From positions 144,146 to 208,145 of the IMG/VR virus record IMGVR_UViG_3300020186_000013: a stretch of DNA of 64,000 nt. The stretch is one strand, 5' to 3'. Below the pieces are notes generated by a model. The model did not search any database and was not told the origin of the DNA. It worked only from the letters and a program-made list of their open reading frames with translations. Shown one piece after another: positions 49,208-57,727 of this stretch; positions within the stretch are counted from its first letter, which is position 1, and every line of letters begins with the position of its first letter. Source of the stretch: a virus. Made by a program: the position numbers and the translations under genes.

Positions 49208-49531
49208 TCATCCGTGTGCGAACAGGTGCCCGCCAAGGAACGCCATGAACAGCACCAGCCCCCAGTACGTCCGTATCAGCCAGCAGATACCTAGGGTGGC
49301 GAACACTCCACCCACAACCAGTGCCGGTTGCTCCTCCGTGGCCGTCCACACCTGCCGACTGATCGTGGGCTGGTTGAGAGCCCACACCAGGTAGATGTCG
49401 TAGAGGATCGCCAGCACGGTAATGAGGAGCGTGATACCGGCGAGCAGGGGCTGGTTACGCAGCACCCAATCACTGGTGCATCGGTAGCGGCCACGTGGCT
49501 TGTCGGTGCGGGTGCAGTATTCGGGCGTCAT
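49208..49531 (-). CDS. Small multi-span membrane protein
   Basis: 107 aa from ATG 49531 (AAGGAGG upstream). An N-terminal soluble part with Cys residues (MTPEYCTRTDKPRGRYRC) is followed by about three membrane segments (LLAGITLLITVLAILYDIYL, ALVVGGVFATLGICWLI, WGLVLFMAFLGGHLF). Holin-like size and topology, but no motif proves it. Confidence 0.65.
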   Translation of the reverse strand: MTPEYCTRTDKPRGRYRCTSDWVLRNQPLLAGITLLITVLAILYDIYLVWALNQPTISRQVWTATEEQPALVVGGVFATLGICWLIRTYWGLVLFMAFLGGHLFAHG

Positions 49532-49589
49532 ACGACCTCCTTGTCGTTGTGATGTGTACGCCCCGACTATACCACGCACACTGAAGCGA

Positions 49590-50168
49590 CTACGACTTCT
49601 TCTTCTTGTAGTACGACTTGCGTGGCGGCAAAGGTTTCGGCGGCGACCTACCCGCAAACCGATTTTTCTTCGCAATCGCGGCTTCGCCCTGACGTTCCGC
49701 CTGGGCCACCGCACGTGCAACGGCCTGGGCCACCGCACGTGCAACGGTCTGGGACACTTCTCGATTAAGCTCGGCACGACACCGATAACAACGCTTCGAG
49801 AAGGTCTCATCCAATCCCGCCAGTGACACGCCGGGATGTTGTCTGAAAAACTCCTCGGCACACCCAGCAGCACTCGCGTCGGTGAAAACAGGCTTATTGC
49901 ACTTTACGCACTTACGGGGGAGCAGGTGCAGTACCGCGTGGTGCGTCGGGCACACGACAATGAGTTCATGGTCACGCTCATCCCCTATATGGGCGTACGT
50001 CAAGTGGTGCACCTGCAAGCACCGCGTGGTCCGACAACGTCCGATCCCGACAAGATAAGAGTCGTACTGACACCGGTTCCTCGCACGAAACAAGGCGGCT
50101 TTCTTCTTCTTGGCCCACGCATCACTCAGCAAGTAGGCCGGGTAGTCGAACTTGGTTTTTACGGTCAC
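49590..50168 (-). CDS. HNH endonuclease-like protein with repeat tail
   Basis: 192 aa, GTG 50168 with GGAG 8 nt upstream. RCQYDSYLVGIGRCRTTRC, then LQVHHLTYAHIGDERDHEL and VCPTHHAVLHL, form an HNH core with Cys and His ligands. A second Cys set follows (RKCVKCNKPVF, RCYRCRAEL). The tail contains AVAQAVARAVAQA, coded by an exact 24-bp duplication (49701-49748), and a Lys-rich end. Likely a mobile nuclease or DNA-binding protein. Confidence 0.75.
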   Translation of the reverse strand: MTVKTKFDYPAYLLSDAWAKKKKAALFRARNRCQYDSYLVGIGRCRTTRCLQVHHLTYAHIGDERDHELIVVCPTHHAVLHLLPRKCVKCNKPVFTDASAAGCAEEFFRQHPGVSLAGLDETFSKRCYRCRAELNREVSQTVARAVAQAVARAVAQAERQGEAAIAKKNRFAGRSPPKPLPPRKSYYKKKKS

Positions 50169-50221
50169 GGGCAAGACTCCAAGTAAGGGTCTAGCCGTCC
50201 TTAGCGAAACGTGACGTCCTG

Positions 50222-50713
50222 TCAGACAGTACACGGCGTCGTCGAAGCACACCGGTTGGCACCGTGCTCGTGTGCGTCCACGCCGCCCTGCATCTTCATC
50301 TCGCACCTCTGGCTCCCGCAGGACGGGAAGTACACGCGGTTCAAGTACAGCTTGGTCATGTCCTTGCCGCACACGAAGCACGCACGGGGCTTGGGCTGGT
50401 GCAGTGCGTAGGGCGGGTCGCACGGCCTGGCCGTCCAGAAGTGCTCCCTAAGCGTCTCGTAGGGGAGCACCACGATGTCAGAGTCCGTACGCCTGTCGAA
50501 CTCCCGAGCAAAGTGCGTCATCACCACCACACACGGGAACACCGCGTGCTCGGGGTCGGCCGGGCAGTGACGGGTGACGTGGGTGTGGTTGGGGGGCGTG
50601 CCGTCGGGGAACACGTCCAGTGCTGCGAGCAACTCCTTTGAGGTGTTGCAGACGATGATCTTGCGGGAAACGACGTGCATCCTGTCCTCCGTGTCGATGT
50701 CGGGCATGGTCAT
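50222..50713 (-). CDS. Hypothetical protein with Cys motifs
   Basis: 163 aa, ATG overlapping the previous stop (ATGA). The C-terminal part has CFVCGKDMTKLYLNRVYF and CGSQRCEMKM, a likely zinc-ribbon (C-x2-C...C-x4-C). The N-terminal half is unrecognised. Coupled to the next small gene upstream. Confidence 0.6.
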   Translation of the reverse strand: MTMPDIDTEDRMHVVSRKIIVCNTSKELLAALDVFPDGTPPNHTHVTRHCPADPEHAVFPCVVVMTHFAREFDRRTDSDIVVLPYETLREHFWTARPCDPPYALHQPKPRACFVCGKDMTKLYLNRVYFPSCGSQRCEMKMQGGVDAHEHGANRCASTTPCTV

Positions 50714-50913
50714 TTCTTGTTGGCTAACAGTGGGATGTCGGTGACTAGCTTCTTACCGCAGAACATGCAGTACCTGACGGGGATGGACTTCTCCTGCCCC
50801 ATGTGCCACCCTGGCGTCTTCACGTCCTTGTCATTCCGGCACGGGACCAACCAGATGATGTGGTGCTTGACGTCGGGGCAGCAGGTCGGGTGGTCGAATC
50901 GGTCGGGGGTCAT
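50710..50913 (-). CDS. Small zinc-ribbon-like protein
   Basis: 67 aa from ATG 50913, sharing its A with the TAA of the gene before (TAATG). MTPDRFDHPTCCPDVKHHII, then YCMFCGKKLVTDIP: two Cys pairs able to hold zinc. Function unknown. Confidence 0.6.
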   Translation of the reverse strand: MTPDRFDHPTCCPDVKHHIIWLVPCRNDKDVKTPGWHMGQEKSIPVRYCMFCGKKLVTDIPLLANKK

Positions 50914-51002
50914 TACTTGCGGTCCTCCTCGTTGAGAATGGCGAAGCCGACTGTCTCGTACGCAAAGATCGACAGCGGGAAGTGCTCCCGCTTCACGTAC
51001 AT
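50913..51002 (-). CDS. Very small protein (29 aa)
   Basis: ATG 51002 with GGAG 7 nt upstream, TAA at 50913-50915 overlapping the next ATG. MYVKREHFPLSIFAYETVGF then AILNEEDRK. The ribosome site and coupled stop argue it is translated. Not recognised. Confidence 0.5.
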   Translation of the reverse strand: MYVKREHFPLSIFAYETVGFAILNEEDRK

Positions 51003-51029
51003 GGTAGTCTCCGTGAGCGTGGTGACCGG

Positions 51030-51098
51030 TCACGGGGACAAGTCCAGCTCGTCGATCGGGTGCGTGTCGTGCATCGCCTGCGAATAGTTGTAGTTCAC
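51030..51098 (-). CDS. Possible very small protein (22 aa)
   Basis: GTG 51098 overlaps the preceding stop (GTGA), TGA at 51030. NYNYSQAMHDTHPIDELDLSP. Only the overlap supports it; the ribosome site is weak. Confidence 0.35.
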   Translation of the reverse strand: MNYNYSQAMHDTHPIDELDLSP

Positions 51099-51316
51099 TC
51101 TTTGCGGTACTCCTCGGTCTTGCCCGCCGCCATGCAGTCGAAGTACCGGGAGCAATTACCCAGGAACTTCTCCTTGGGTAGCAGCTTGGGGTCGTACGGG
51201 ATGCCTAAGAGTACACCGATCTCGCGGTACACGTCCAGCCAGCAGACGTCGTCGAACTCCTGGGCCAGCATCTTGCGGCACGCGGCCTCAAGGGCTTGGT
51301 GGTCAACAGTCATCAT
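51095..51316 (-). CDS. Small hypothetical protein
   Basis: 73 aa, two adjacent ATGs (51316, 51313); AAGGAG is better spaced for 51313. Helical with Cys residues (ALEAACRKMLAQEFDDVCWL, LGNCSRYFDC). Not recognised. Confidence 0.6.
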   Translation of the reverse strand: MMTVDHQALEAACRKMLAQEFDDVCWLDVYREIGVLLGIPYDPKLLPKEKFLGNCSRYFDCMAAGKTEEYRKE

Positions 51317-51326
51317 GGACTCCTTG

Positions 51327-52355
51327 TTAGCCGAGTCGCTTGGTGGGCGACTCCTCTTTGATGATTAACGTCATCTCCCGCACGGATAAGAGCATCGACA
51401 CGCCACACTCGACCCTGGTTACAACCTGAGTAATGATAGGGTGCCGTCGACTCACGTCGTCGAACAGGTCTTCCAGCACGCCCATCGCCACGGTGCCGTA
51501 CAGGCTCTTGTTGGCACACCTGACGGCCGCGTTGACGCAAGTCGGAATGACGGCGTCCCGCTCGTACCCCCAACCGTACTCCGACGTGAACGGGGTCAGG
51601 GTGACACGGGCTCGCGTCAGCTCGTCGATGCCGGCCAGGTGCAGGGCGAACTCTTCAGCCGTCGTTAGCGTGTCCTTGATCAACCCCGCTGAGTGTGCAA
51701 AGGTCTGACTGAACACCGCATCGACCAGCTCGTGAACGATATCTCGGGGCGGCAACCGGTCACTACTGATGCAGTCTTGAAACTGCTTACGCTGCTCCGG
51801 CGACAACTTGATAACGTCCGGCAGCCTGTTCATGATCGTTATCGCCGAGCGGACCAAGCTGGCCAAAAACTGCGGACTACGGATGGTGATGAGCCGGCGA
51901 GTAGGCAGAGCGGACTTGTACCTCTCCGGGTCGTATACCCAACTCAGCCTCCGGACCATCTCGATGACGAACAGCCGCTTGACCCACTCGGGTTTAACGT
52001 CCGCCAGCTCGTTGTCGATGATCTGGAGAGGATCATCGAGGTCGTTCAGCTCGGCACCGGTGCTACGACGTTGCTCGGAGTCCATGACCCATTCCCGCAC
52101 CTCGACGGCCTTGTCCCCGCCGTCGAGGTCCAACGACCGGAGCCGGCGGCGGGCCTTCGCCCACCACCTGACCCGAGCCTCGGCGTGGAACCGGCTCTGT
52201 TCGGCCAGGAGGTCGGCGTACACCAGCAGGGGCGTGTCGTCGTCGGGGCTGTCACGCACGGCCTGCCGCATGCCGATCTCGGTGTCGGTGCGGATGAATC
52301 CGTCGGCCAGCATGCCCTGACGCTTCATGCCGGACTTCTTGTCGTACGTGTTCAT
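51327..52355 (-). CDS. TIGR02996-like domain protein
   Basis: 342 aa. Residues about 24-60 (DTEIGMRQAVRDSPDDDTPL, then LVYADLLAEQSRFHAEARV) match TIGR02996, a short domain ('aFlqAiladPdDDtPRLvYADWLeErGdpraE') common in Gemmata-like planctomycetes and myxobacteria. The remaining 280 residues are unrecognised, helical and without a membrane segment. It strengthens the host guess. A terminator precedes it. Confidence 0.65.
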   Translation of the reverse strand: MNTYDKKSGMKRQGMLADGFIRTDTEIGMRQAVRDSPDDDTPLLVYADLLAEQSRFHAEARVRWWAKARRRLRSLDLDGGDKAVEVREWVMDSEQRRSTGAELNDLDDPLQIIDNELADVKPEWVKRLFVIEMVRRLSWVYDPERYKSALPTRRLITIRSPQFLASLVRSAITIMNRLPDVIKLSPEQRKQFQDCISSDRLPPRDIVHELVDAVFSQTFAHSAGLIKDTLTTAEEFALHLAGIDELTRARVTLTPFTSEYGWGYERDAVIPTCVNAAVRCANKSLYGTVAMGVLEDLFDDVSRRHPIITQVVTRVECGVSMLLSVREMTLIIKEESPTKRLG

Positions 52356-52365
52356 ACGAGTCTCC

Positions 52366-52405
52366 AGAAACGAACAAGCGGAGGGGGTATATTACCCACT
52401 CCGCT
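52366..52405 (-). terminator. Intrinsic terminator
   Basis: AGCGGAG...CTCCGCT (52377-52405) with an inner GGG/CCC and AT-rich loop, followed on the minus strand by TTGTTCGTTTC. It ends the 52434-54293 gene. Confidence 0.65.
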
Positions 52406-52433
52406 CGAAATCAGGCAGTCCACGCAAGTGGTA

Positions 52434-54293
52434 TTACTTGCGGCCGAGCTGACTGCCGCCGAGCCCGCCCATCGCCGCACCACCCGCCCCCAACAAACCC
52501 GGCAGGTAGCCCACGAGCTTACGCAGGAAGCCGGCCCTGCCGCCACCACCACCGCCAAGGTTCAAGGCGGCACGCGGCCCGCCATGCACGCCAGACCCGC
52601 CTCCCATCTTACCGGCAGGGAACGGTTGATTCTTGGTCAACAAGCCTGCCCGCCGGGCCGTCGGGTTGGGCATCGGCTTGGGCGGTGCCATCATGGTCTT
52701 TCCGAGACCATAACCGGCACCGCCGGCAGCGATACTGCCAATCATCGCACCCGGTGCATTCATGTCGTCGCCCATCTTCTGGAACATGTGGCCCGCATCC
52801 TTCATCGGCCCCATCATGCTCGCCGAGCCCTTCGTGTCGCCGCAGTCCTCGTTGGCCCGCTTGTGGGCATAGTTCGTCGCGGCCTTGCACAGCTCGTGGG
52901 CCAGGATGCCCCGTGCCTCGCCGTGCAGGTGAGGGAAGGCGACCTTGATGGCCTTGGTCAGCTGGTTGCCCGACACGATCTCAGCCTGGAGGCGTCGAAC
53001 AGCCCCACGCTTCTCCAGTGGCATGAGACGCACCACCTCATTGAGGTAGCCGTCCATGCAGTCCCGTGCGACCTTGACCTGGTACTTGGCCACCTTAGTG
53101 AGGATGACCCGCTTGACGGCCCGCTGAAGTTGATTGTCCGAGGCTTGCTTCTTCTTCTTGCGACCCTTGACAGCCTTGTACGCACCGTACCCGAGTGCAC
53201 CGGCACCAAGGGCGGCAGCCAGGGGGCCGAGCAGCCCCATGCCGCGACCCGGAGCCGCCTTGGCGGCGGGCACACCCTCACCCGTTGGGGTGGACGTCAG
53301 GCCCTCGGCCGGCTTCGGCACAATACCGCTCTGGCTCTGGCCCGACAGCTTGGCAGTGATGTCGCCAAGCGATTTGGGCAGAAAGCCCGATGCTCCGCTC
53401 AACTCACGCGGAGGAGGGGCCAGTGCGGGCGAGTTGCCGAGGAACCCGTCCACGGGCTCGGGCTTCTGGGGGAGCATTCCGCTGAGCCGGGACAACGCCC
53501 CACGCTGCGGGCCGGCAAGACTCTCGGGCCGACTCGGAATCAGCCCGGTCAGTTCGTCACCGGCCGTCTTGCCCTCTCGCTTCTTGCGGGTCATGCGGTG
53601 GCCGAGGTACGCACCGCCGCCGATCAGACCCGTGGCGAGCAGGGCCTGCATGGCCGGAGACATCCCGCCCCCGCCGCCAGCGGCAGCAGCACCACCAGCG
53701 GCGGGATCACCGGCTGGGTTACCCGCATTGGGCGTGGCCGCATCGGCCGGGTCGGGCTTGGACACGGAGACGTCGGACGGCGGTCCGCCGAGATCCAGGC
53801 CGGCTCCAGGGGCAGGCGTGGCAGCTGGACCGCCCTTACCCTTGAAGGGGACACTCAAGATGCCCGCCCCAGCACCGCCGAGAATCCCTAACGAACCGAG
53901 CCCGACCCCGAGCTTGTTCCTGGCCAACCAGCTGGCCGGCACCGGAGGGGCAGCGAGCTTCACCAGCTCATTGAACGCCTGGGGGTCCGCGTAAGCATTC
54001 TTGCAGAACGCCGCCAAGGGCATCCGGCAGACGCCCGCCAGGTGCTGAATCTCGTCGCGATTGAGGCCGCTGTCGGCGGCGAGCTTGTTGACGTATGGTG
54101 CCTCGGCAGCCGCAGCGGCCAGGGCGGCGATCTTGCTCATCGAAACCTCCGTGTTTGAAGAAGCGGACTTCTCGTCGTTACCGACGCGATCGGGTAGGGC
54201 CTTGATGTTCGGGGTGTGGTCGGCCCACCGCTTGGCCGTTGCCGGCTTTTGCGAAAACATCCAGCGTTGCTGGGCCTTGGACTTGAAAGGCAC
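52434..54293 (-). CDS. Large Gly/Pro-rich presumed virion protein
   Basis: 619 aa from GTG 54293 (GGAGG 7 nt upstream). The N-terminus PFKSKAQQRWMFSQKPATAK, then RWADHTPNIKALPDRV, matches a widespread phage-associated segment of unknown role ('KSKAQqRWMfa..PemAkeWa..TpniKsLPekv'). The centre is Pro/Gly-rich with zipper stretches (LGVGLGSLGILGGAGAGILS, LLGPLAAALGAGALGYGAYK) and a basic patch (KGRKKKKQASD). The end is Gly-rich (LGGGGGGRAGFLRKLVGYL). Resembles the other large presumed virion proteins. Confidence 0.7.
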   Translation of the reverse strand: MPFKSKAQQRWMFSQKPATAKRWADHTPNIKALPDRVGNDEKSASSNTEVSMSKIAALAAAAAEAPYVNKLAADSGLNRDEIQHLAGVCRMPLAAFCKNAYADPQAFNELVKLAAPPVPASWLARNKLGVGLGSLGILGGAGAGILSVPFKGKGGPAATPAPGAGLDLGGPPSDVSVSKPDPADAATPNAGNPAGDPAAGGAAAAGGGGGMSPAMQALLATGLIGGGAYLGHRMTRKKREGKTAGDELTGLIPSRPESLAGPQRGALSRLSGMLPQKPEPVDGFLGNSPALAPPPRELSGASGFLPKSLGDITAKLSGQSQSGIVPKPAEGLTSTPTGEGVPAAKAAPGRGMGLLGPLAAALGAGALGYGAYKAVKGRKKKKQASDNQLQRAVKRVILTKVAKYQVKVARDCMDGYLNEVVRLMPLEKRGAVRRLQAEIVSGNQLTKAIKVAFPHLHGEARGILAHELCKAATNYAHKRANEDCGDTKGSASMMGPMKDAGHMFQKMGDDMNAPGAMIGSIAAGGAGYGLGKTMMAPPKPMPNPTARRAGLLTKNQPFPAGKMGGGSGVHGGPRAALNLGGGGGGRAGFLRKLVGYLPGLLGAGGAAMGGLGGSQLGRK

Positions 54294-54348
54294 GGGCACC
54301 CCTCCATGGATGTCCTTATGTTCGCAACTTCCGGCACCAAACACAAGC

Positions 54349-54372
54349 CGGCGTGGGGACGGCCCCACGCCG
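54349..54372 (-). terminator. Terminator-like hairpin
   Basis: CGGCGTGGGG pairs with CCCCACGCCG (10 bp, 4-nt loop), followed on the minus strand by GCTTGTGTTTGG. It lies just after copy D of the repeat and the 54396-55193 stop. Confidence 0.55.
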
Positions 54373-54375
54373 ATC

Positions 54376-54391
54376 TAGAAACTGGAATCTA
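54376..54391. repeat. 16-bp near-palindrome, copy D
   Basis: TAGAAACTGGAATCTA, between the stop of 54396-55193 and a strong hairpin. Confidence 0.5.
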
Positions 54392-54395
54392 CGTC

Positions 54396-55193
54396 TCAGC
54401 CCGCCGGAGCATCGAACCCACCGACCAGCTCACCCGGCTTAGCTTCCGCCGCCTTCTTGGCCCGCCGCTCGTCGATGAGCTGTTGCACATTGGGCGGGAC
54501 CGGGGGCTTGATGCACGCATGGATCAGTCGCATGTACTTGCCCATGAACGCCTTCATGGGCTCACTGTGGGGATGGCCGTCCTCCCGCCTGCCGGGGATG
54601 ACCTGACGGACGATCCCCTTCATGAGTTCGACGAACGGCCCATCGCCGCCATGGTTGTCCCCGAACTTGGCGTACAGGCCGTCAAGGCCGTCAGTCAGCA
54701 CCATGTTGACGAGCTGCTTCACCTGGTTGGCGAGCAACGTGCACACAATGCCGTCCGTGAAACCCTGACCCTCAACGATCTCGACCGGCGTGTGGATCAT
54801 GACGGGCAGGATCGTGCCGTCGTCCCACTCCAGCATGTATAGGAGCTTGGTCGAGGCCAGTGTTCGCTTGGGCATGGCCCGCGTTGCGGTGACAATGGCG
54901 TTCCACACCGGAGCCAACGCCTGCACGGCACTCGGTGAATGGCTCAGAGCCTCGATGTAGGTGAATACCTCGGGATGCAGCTTCAGCCGGGTCTGCATCT
55001 CGTCGGTGTCGATTGAGACGACATGCCCTTGCAACCACCCCAGGAACGCCTCGGGGTTGATGACGTGCCGGTGGACGTCGGGAACTTCCTCGTCCTTGCA
55101 GTAAGCATCGAAAAAGTGCGTCAACGCCAGGGTCACCTGACGGTCCCGCTCAGGACTCGGCTGACTGAAGTCCATTTCGTCGCTACTCGGCAC
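54396..55193 (-). CDS. Hypothetical protein
   Basis: 265 aa, GTG 55193 (GGAG 7 nt upstream), overlapping the previous gene. Mixed alpha/beta (LLYMLEWDDGTILPVMIHTP, then VCTLLANQVKQLVNMVLTDG). The C-terminus is Lys/Pro-rich. Not recognised. Confidence 0.65.
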   Translation of the reverse strand: MPSSDEMDFSQPSPERDRQVTLALTHFFDAYCKDEEVPDVHRHVINPEAFLGWLQGHVVSIDTDEMQTRLKLHPEVFTYIEALSHSPSAVQALAPVWNAIVTATRAMPKRTLASTKLLYMLEWDDGTILPVMIHTPVEIVEGQGFTDGIVCTLLANQVKQLVNMVLTDGLDGLYAKFGDNHGGDGPFVELMKGIVRQVIPGRREDGHPHSEPMKAFMGKYMRLIHACIKPPVPPNVQQLIDERRAKKAAEAKPGELVGGFDAPAG

Positions 55194-55539
55194 GGTCGCA
55201 CTCCCTCTGGGAAGGCCAATCCGGGTTGCCGGCCTTCTCGTACTTCAGCTCGTTGGGGGTTAAGACACGCATGCCCAACATGCGGGCCAGTTTGTGCAGG
55301 TCCTCGGTCTCGTAGACGGCGTACTGCTGCTTGTGGGCGAACATGCCCTCGCGGCCGAACCGGTCATCCACGAAGAGCTTGCCGTGGTCGTCGCTCTCGG
55401 GCAGGCAGTCCGCTTCGAGCCAGTCCACGCCGCACGGACCGCCGTGCACGAACAGACCGGACGAGTAGCACGGCTTCCACTGGGAGTAGACCGTGCCCTC
55501 GGGCATGCTCATCAGTTCGTCGCGGGAGACGATTCGCAT
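55183..55539 (-). CDS. Hypothetical protein
   Basis: 118 aa from ATG 55539 (TGATG overlap). MRIVSRDELMSMPEGTVYSQ, then GPCGVDWLEADCLPESDDHG; a Cys- and acid-rich small soluble protein of a type often seen in phage genomes. No family assigned. Confidence 0.6.
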   Translation of the reverse strand: MRIVSRDELMSMPEGTVYSQWKPCYSSGLFVHGGPCGVDWLEADCLPESDDHGKLFVDDRFGREGMFAHKQQYAVYETEDLHKLARMLGMRVLTPNELKYEKAGNPDWPSQRECDRAE

Positions 55540-55925
55540 CAGATGATCCGGAGTTCTTCGGACTTCTTGACGCCGTCCATGCCGGGCTGGGATTCGCCGG
55601 TGGTCACGTGCACCGCCCCGGAGTCCTGCATGGTGCCCGCCACCTTGCTGCTCGGGCTGATCGTGCACCGCACGTGGTTAGACAGCTGGAACCCGTGGTT
55701 GCTGTCCACGGGAAAGAACTGCACGGGGCGGTTCTTATCGAGGTACGCCACAGCGAACTTAATGAAGTCGTTCGCGGACGGCGGCTTGGCGTTCTTGTCC
55801 GGCTTGATGCCGTGCTTCATGCGGGCCTCGTCCACGTACGCCTGGAACTCCTTAGTAAGGAGGGCGATGAGGTGGGGTAGGTCCTCGGTGGCCGGGTTTG
55901 TGTGGTAGATCGAGTCGCCAAACAT
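55539..55925 (-). CDS. Hypothetical protein
   Basis: 128 aa from ATG 55925 (AGGGCG upstream). Helical N-terminus (LIALLTKEFQAYVDEARMKH), then a small beta region. Overlaps its neighbours, so it is in the same transcript. Not recognised. Confidence 0.6.
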   Translation of the reverse strand: MFGDSIYHTNPATEDLPHLIALLTKEFQAYVDEARMKHGIKPDKNAKPPSANDFIKFAVAYLDKNRPVQFFPVDSNHGFQLSNHVRCTISPSSKVAGTMQDSGAVHVTTGESQPGMDGVKKSEELRII

Positions 55926-55965
55926 CCTGTTCGCCCTGGTTCGTGGTTGGTAGTGTCTGCGGCCT

Positions 55966-56280
55966 TCAGCCCTTCTTCGGCTTCTTCGGGTGCATCGCCG
56001 GATACGCGAGCGGAACCACCTCGACCTCATCCATCAGTGCCGCGATGGACTTCTCCATGGACGAGAGGGGCGGCGGGTTGTCCTTGATCCGCTTCGACCG
56101 CTGGGCCAGCTTCGCCTGAAGGATGGCGATGTGGCCCTCCATCTCGGACTTCAGGAACGCGACGATCTGTTCGTCGGTCCAGTCGTTGCGGGCGACGTTA
56201 GGGGAGTGCAAGTTACTGCACTCTCCGTCCGCCCAGCTGATGTGCACCATCAGCGAGATCTGACAGAGGTCGGGTTCCAT
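55966..56280 (-). CDS. Hypothetical helical protein
   Basis: 104 aa, ATG sharing bases with the stop of the tubulin-like gene (TAATG), so the two are co-translated. Helix (TDEQIVAFLKSEMEGHIAIL), then a Pro-rich basic end (HPKKPKKG). It could be a partner of the GTPase, but only by position. Confidence 0.6.
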   Translation of the reverse strand: MEPDLCQISLMVHISWADGECSNLHSPNVARNDWTDEQIVAFLKSEMEGHIAILQAKLAQRSKRIKDNPPPLSSMEKSIAALMDEVEVVPLAYPAMHPKKPKKG

Positions 56281-57695
56281 TAGTCCTGTACACCCAAGAA
56301 AGAGGCCACGCCTTTGGGGCTCGACGCGGTGTCGAGCATGCCCTTCTTCCCGAGTTCGGCCAGCCGGTCGAGTGGCGGGTCAAGCTCGGAAATCATCGTG
56401 TAGCACTGTAGCCCAGGCTCGGCACCCAAGTAAAGGCCACGGTGGATGACGGTGGGCACCTTCTTGCTGTACGCCGACCCGATCAAGCGGTCGAGCTGCG
56501 TGAACCCGGCGTCGAAGTAGTCGAGGCTGAGACTGTCAAGCACGTCCTGGCTGCCCACAAACAGGCACGCCGCCTTCTTGCCCCGCTTGAGATCGACCGT
56601 GGCCAGGACGTTGTTGGTCAAGTCCTCGCGGATGCGAGTCGAGATGTCCGCCGGGGTGTTGATCGACTCCACAGGTATGTCGGCCGCACCGAGTACCACC
56701 ACGCCGCCGTCGAGGAGCTGGGCGAACTCCGCACGGTCGAACGTGATGAACTCGCTGTGCACGGCGGCGAGCTGGTTGAACAAGTGGAACAGCTGACTCA
56801 CGGTCTCGTTGGCCGTGGCGTGCAGGCGGGTCATGCCCGGCTTGTACAGCTCATGGATGCGGGCGTTGTCGATGATCAGCATCGGGCTGACCTTCATGTC
56901 CAGGAGGGTCTTGAACGTCTGCACAGCATTCTTCGACACCTGCTGCCCCTCGGTCGTCGGCGGCAACGACACGATACAACCAACCCTCGGGGGCTTGCCC
57001 TTGCTCTCCATGTACTTGCGGGCCAGGTCGACCAGAATCGGCGTCGTGCCGCTGCCAGTCCCACCACCCAGCCCAACACAGATCAGAGCGTAGTCCGGCG
57101 AATTGCCCCACGACCGTGTCATGAGGTCCCACACTTCCTCCTCACGCCCGCGAAGGCTGTTGGCAGCGAAGATGGGGTCCTTGGCGGCACCACCCACGGC
57201 CAGGTTGAGCTTGGGGATGGGCTCGGCGATACCCGCGAAGTCCATATCGGTCGTGTTCATCACCGCCACGCGGCGGTAGCCAAGCTGGTAGAAGGCGTTG
57301 GCGATGCGACTGCCGCCTTGGCCGGTGCCCAGGAACGCCATGTTGAAGGCCACGTCGTAACCGAACTCATCGTTGACCACGACCTGCTTGACGGCCTGCT
57401 GGCGGGACGAGGGGCTCAGCGACTTGGCCACGTTGGTCGGCGTCGGGCTGCCCGCACGCGGCGGAATCATGACCTTGGGGGCGATGGCACCCGTCGCCGG
57501 GGCCATAACCTTCGGGGCGACGCTCCGGGTCACCACCGGCTTGTTGCCCACGGCCTTGCCCGCAGCGGCTGCCTGCTCGGCGACCTTCTGCATTTCCTCT
57601 TCCGTCGGTTTCTCAGCCACCACATCCTCCTTGTTGGCGGGCGATGGAGGACCTTTTGGGAAATCCCGCCAGCCCATCTCGCCGTTCCGCATCAT
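56280..57695 (-). CDS. Tubulin/FtsZ-family GTPase
   Basis: 471 aa (ATG 57695, AGAGGAA upstream). Residues 1-105 are a Lys/Pro/Ala-rich extension. FLGTGQGGSRIANAFYQLGY (121-140) is the first nucleotide loop. GLGGGTGSG (208-216) is the tubulin/FtsZ signature. CIVSLPPTTEG and the helix/strand order that follows agree. FDRAEF at 319-324 occupies the T7 catalytic loop (NxDxxD in FtsZ) as T-x-D-x-x-E. It should bind GTP and may form filaments, as PhuZ does to centre the jumbo-phage nucleus. Too divergent to place it with PhuZ, TubZ or FtsZ. Confidence 0.85.
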   Translation of the reverse strand: MMRNGEMGWRDFPKGPPSPANKEDVVAEKPTEEEMQKVAEQAAAAGKAVGNKPVVTRSVAPKVMAPATGAIAPKVMIPPRAGSPTPTNVAKSLSPSSRQQAVKQVVVNDEFGYDVAFNMAFLGTGQGGSRIANAFYQLGYRRVAVMNTTDMDFAGIAEPIPKLNLAVGGAAKDPIFAANSLRGREEEVWDLMTRSWGNSPDYALICVGLGGGTGSGTTPILVDLARKYMESKGKPPRVGCIVSLPPTTEGQQVSKNAVQTFKTLLDMKVSPMLIIDNARIHELYKPGMTRLHATANETVSQLFHLFNQLAAVHSEFITFDRAEFAQLLDGGVVVLGAADIPVESINTPADISTRIREDLTNNVLATVDLKRGKKAACLFVGSQDVLDSLSLDYFDAGFTQLDRLIGSAYSKKVPTVIHRGLYLGAEPGLQCYTMISELDPPLDRLAELGKKGMLDTASSPKGVASFLGVQD

Positions 57696-57727
57696 GGTGA
57701 TTCGTTCCTCTCCGAAGAGGCAGTAGA

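Noticed and set aside
49208-49531. Calling the small membrane protein a holin
   Set aside because: Topology fits, but no endolysin or family motif lies beside it; left as membrane protein.
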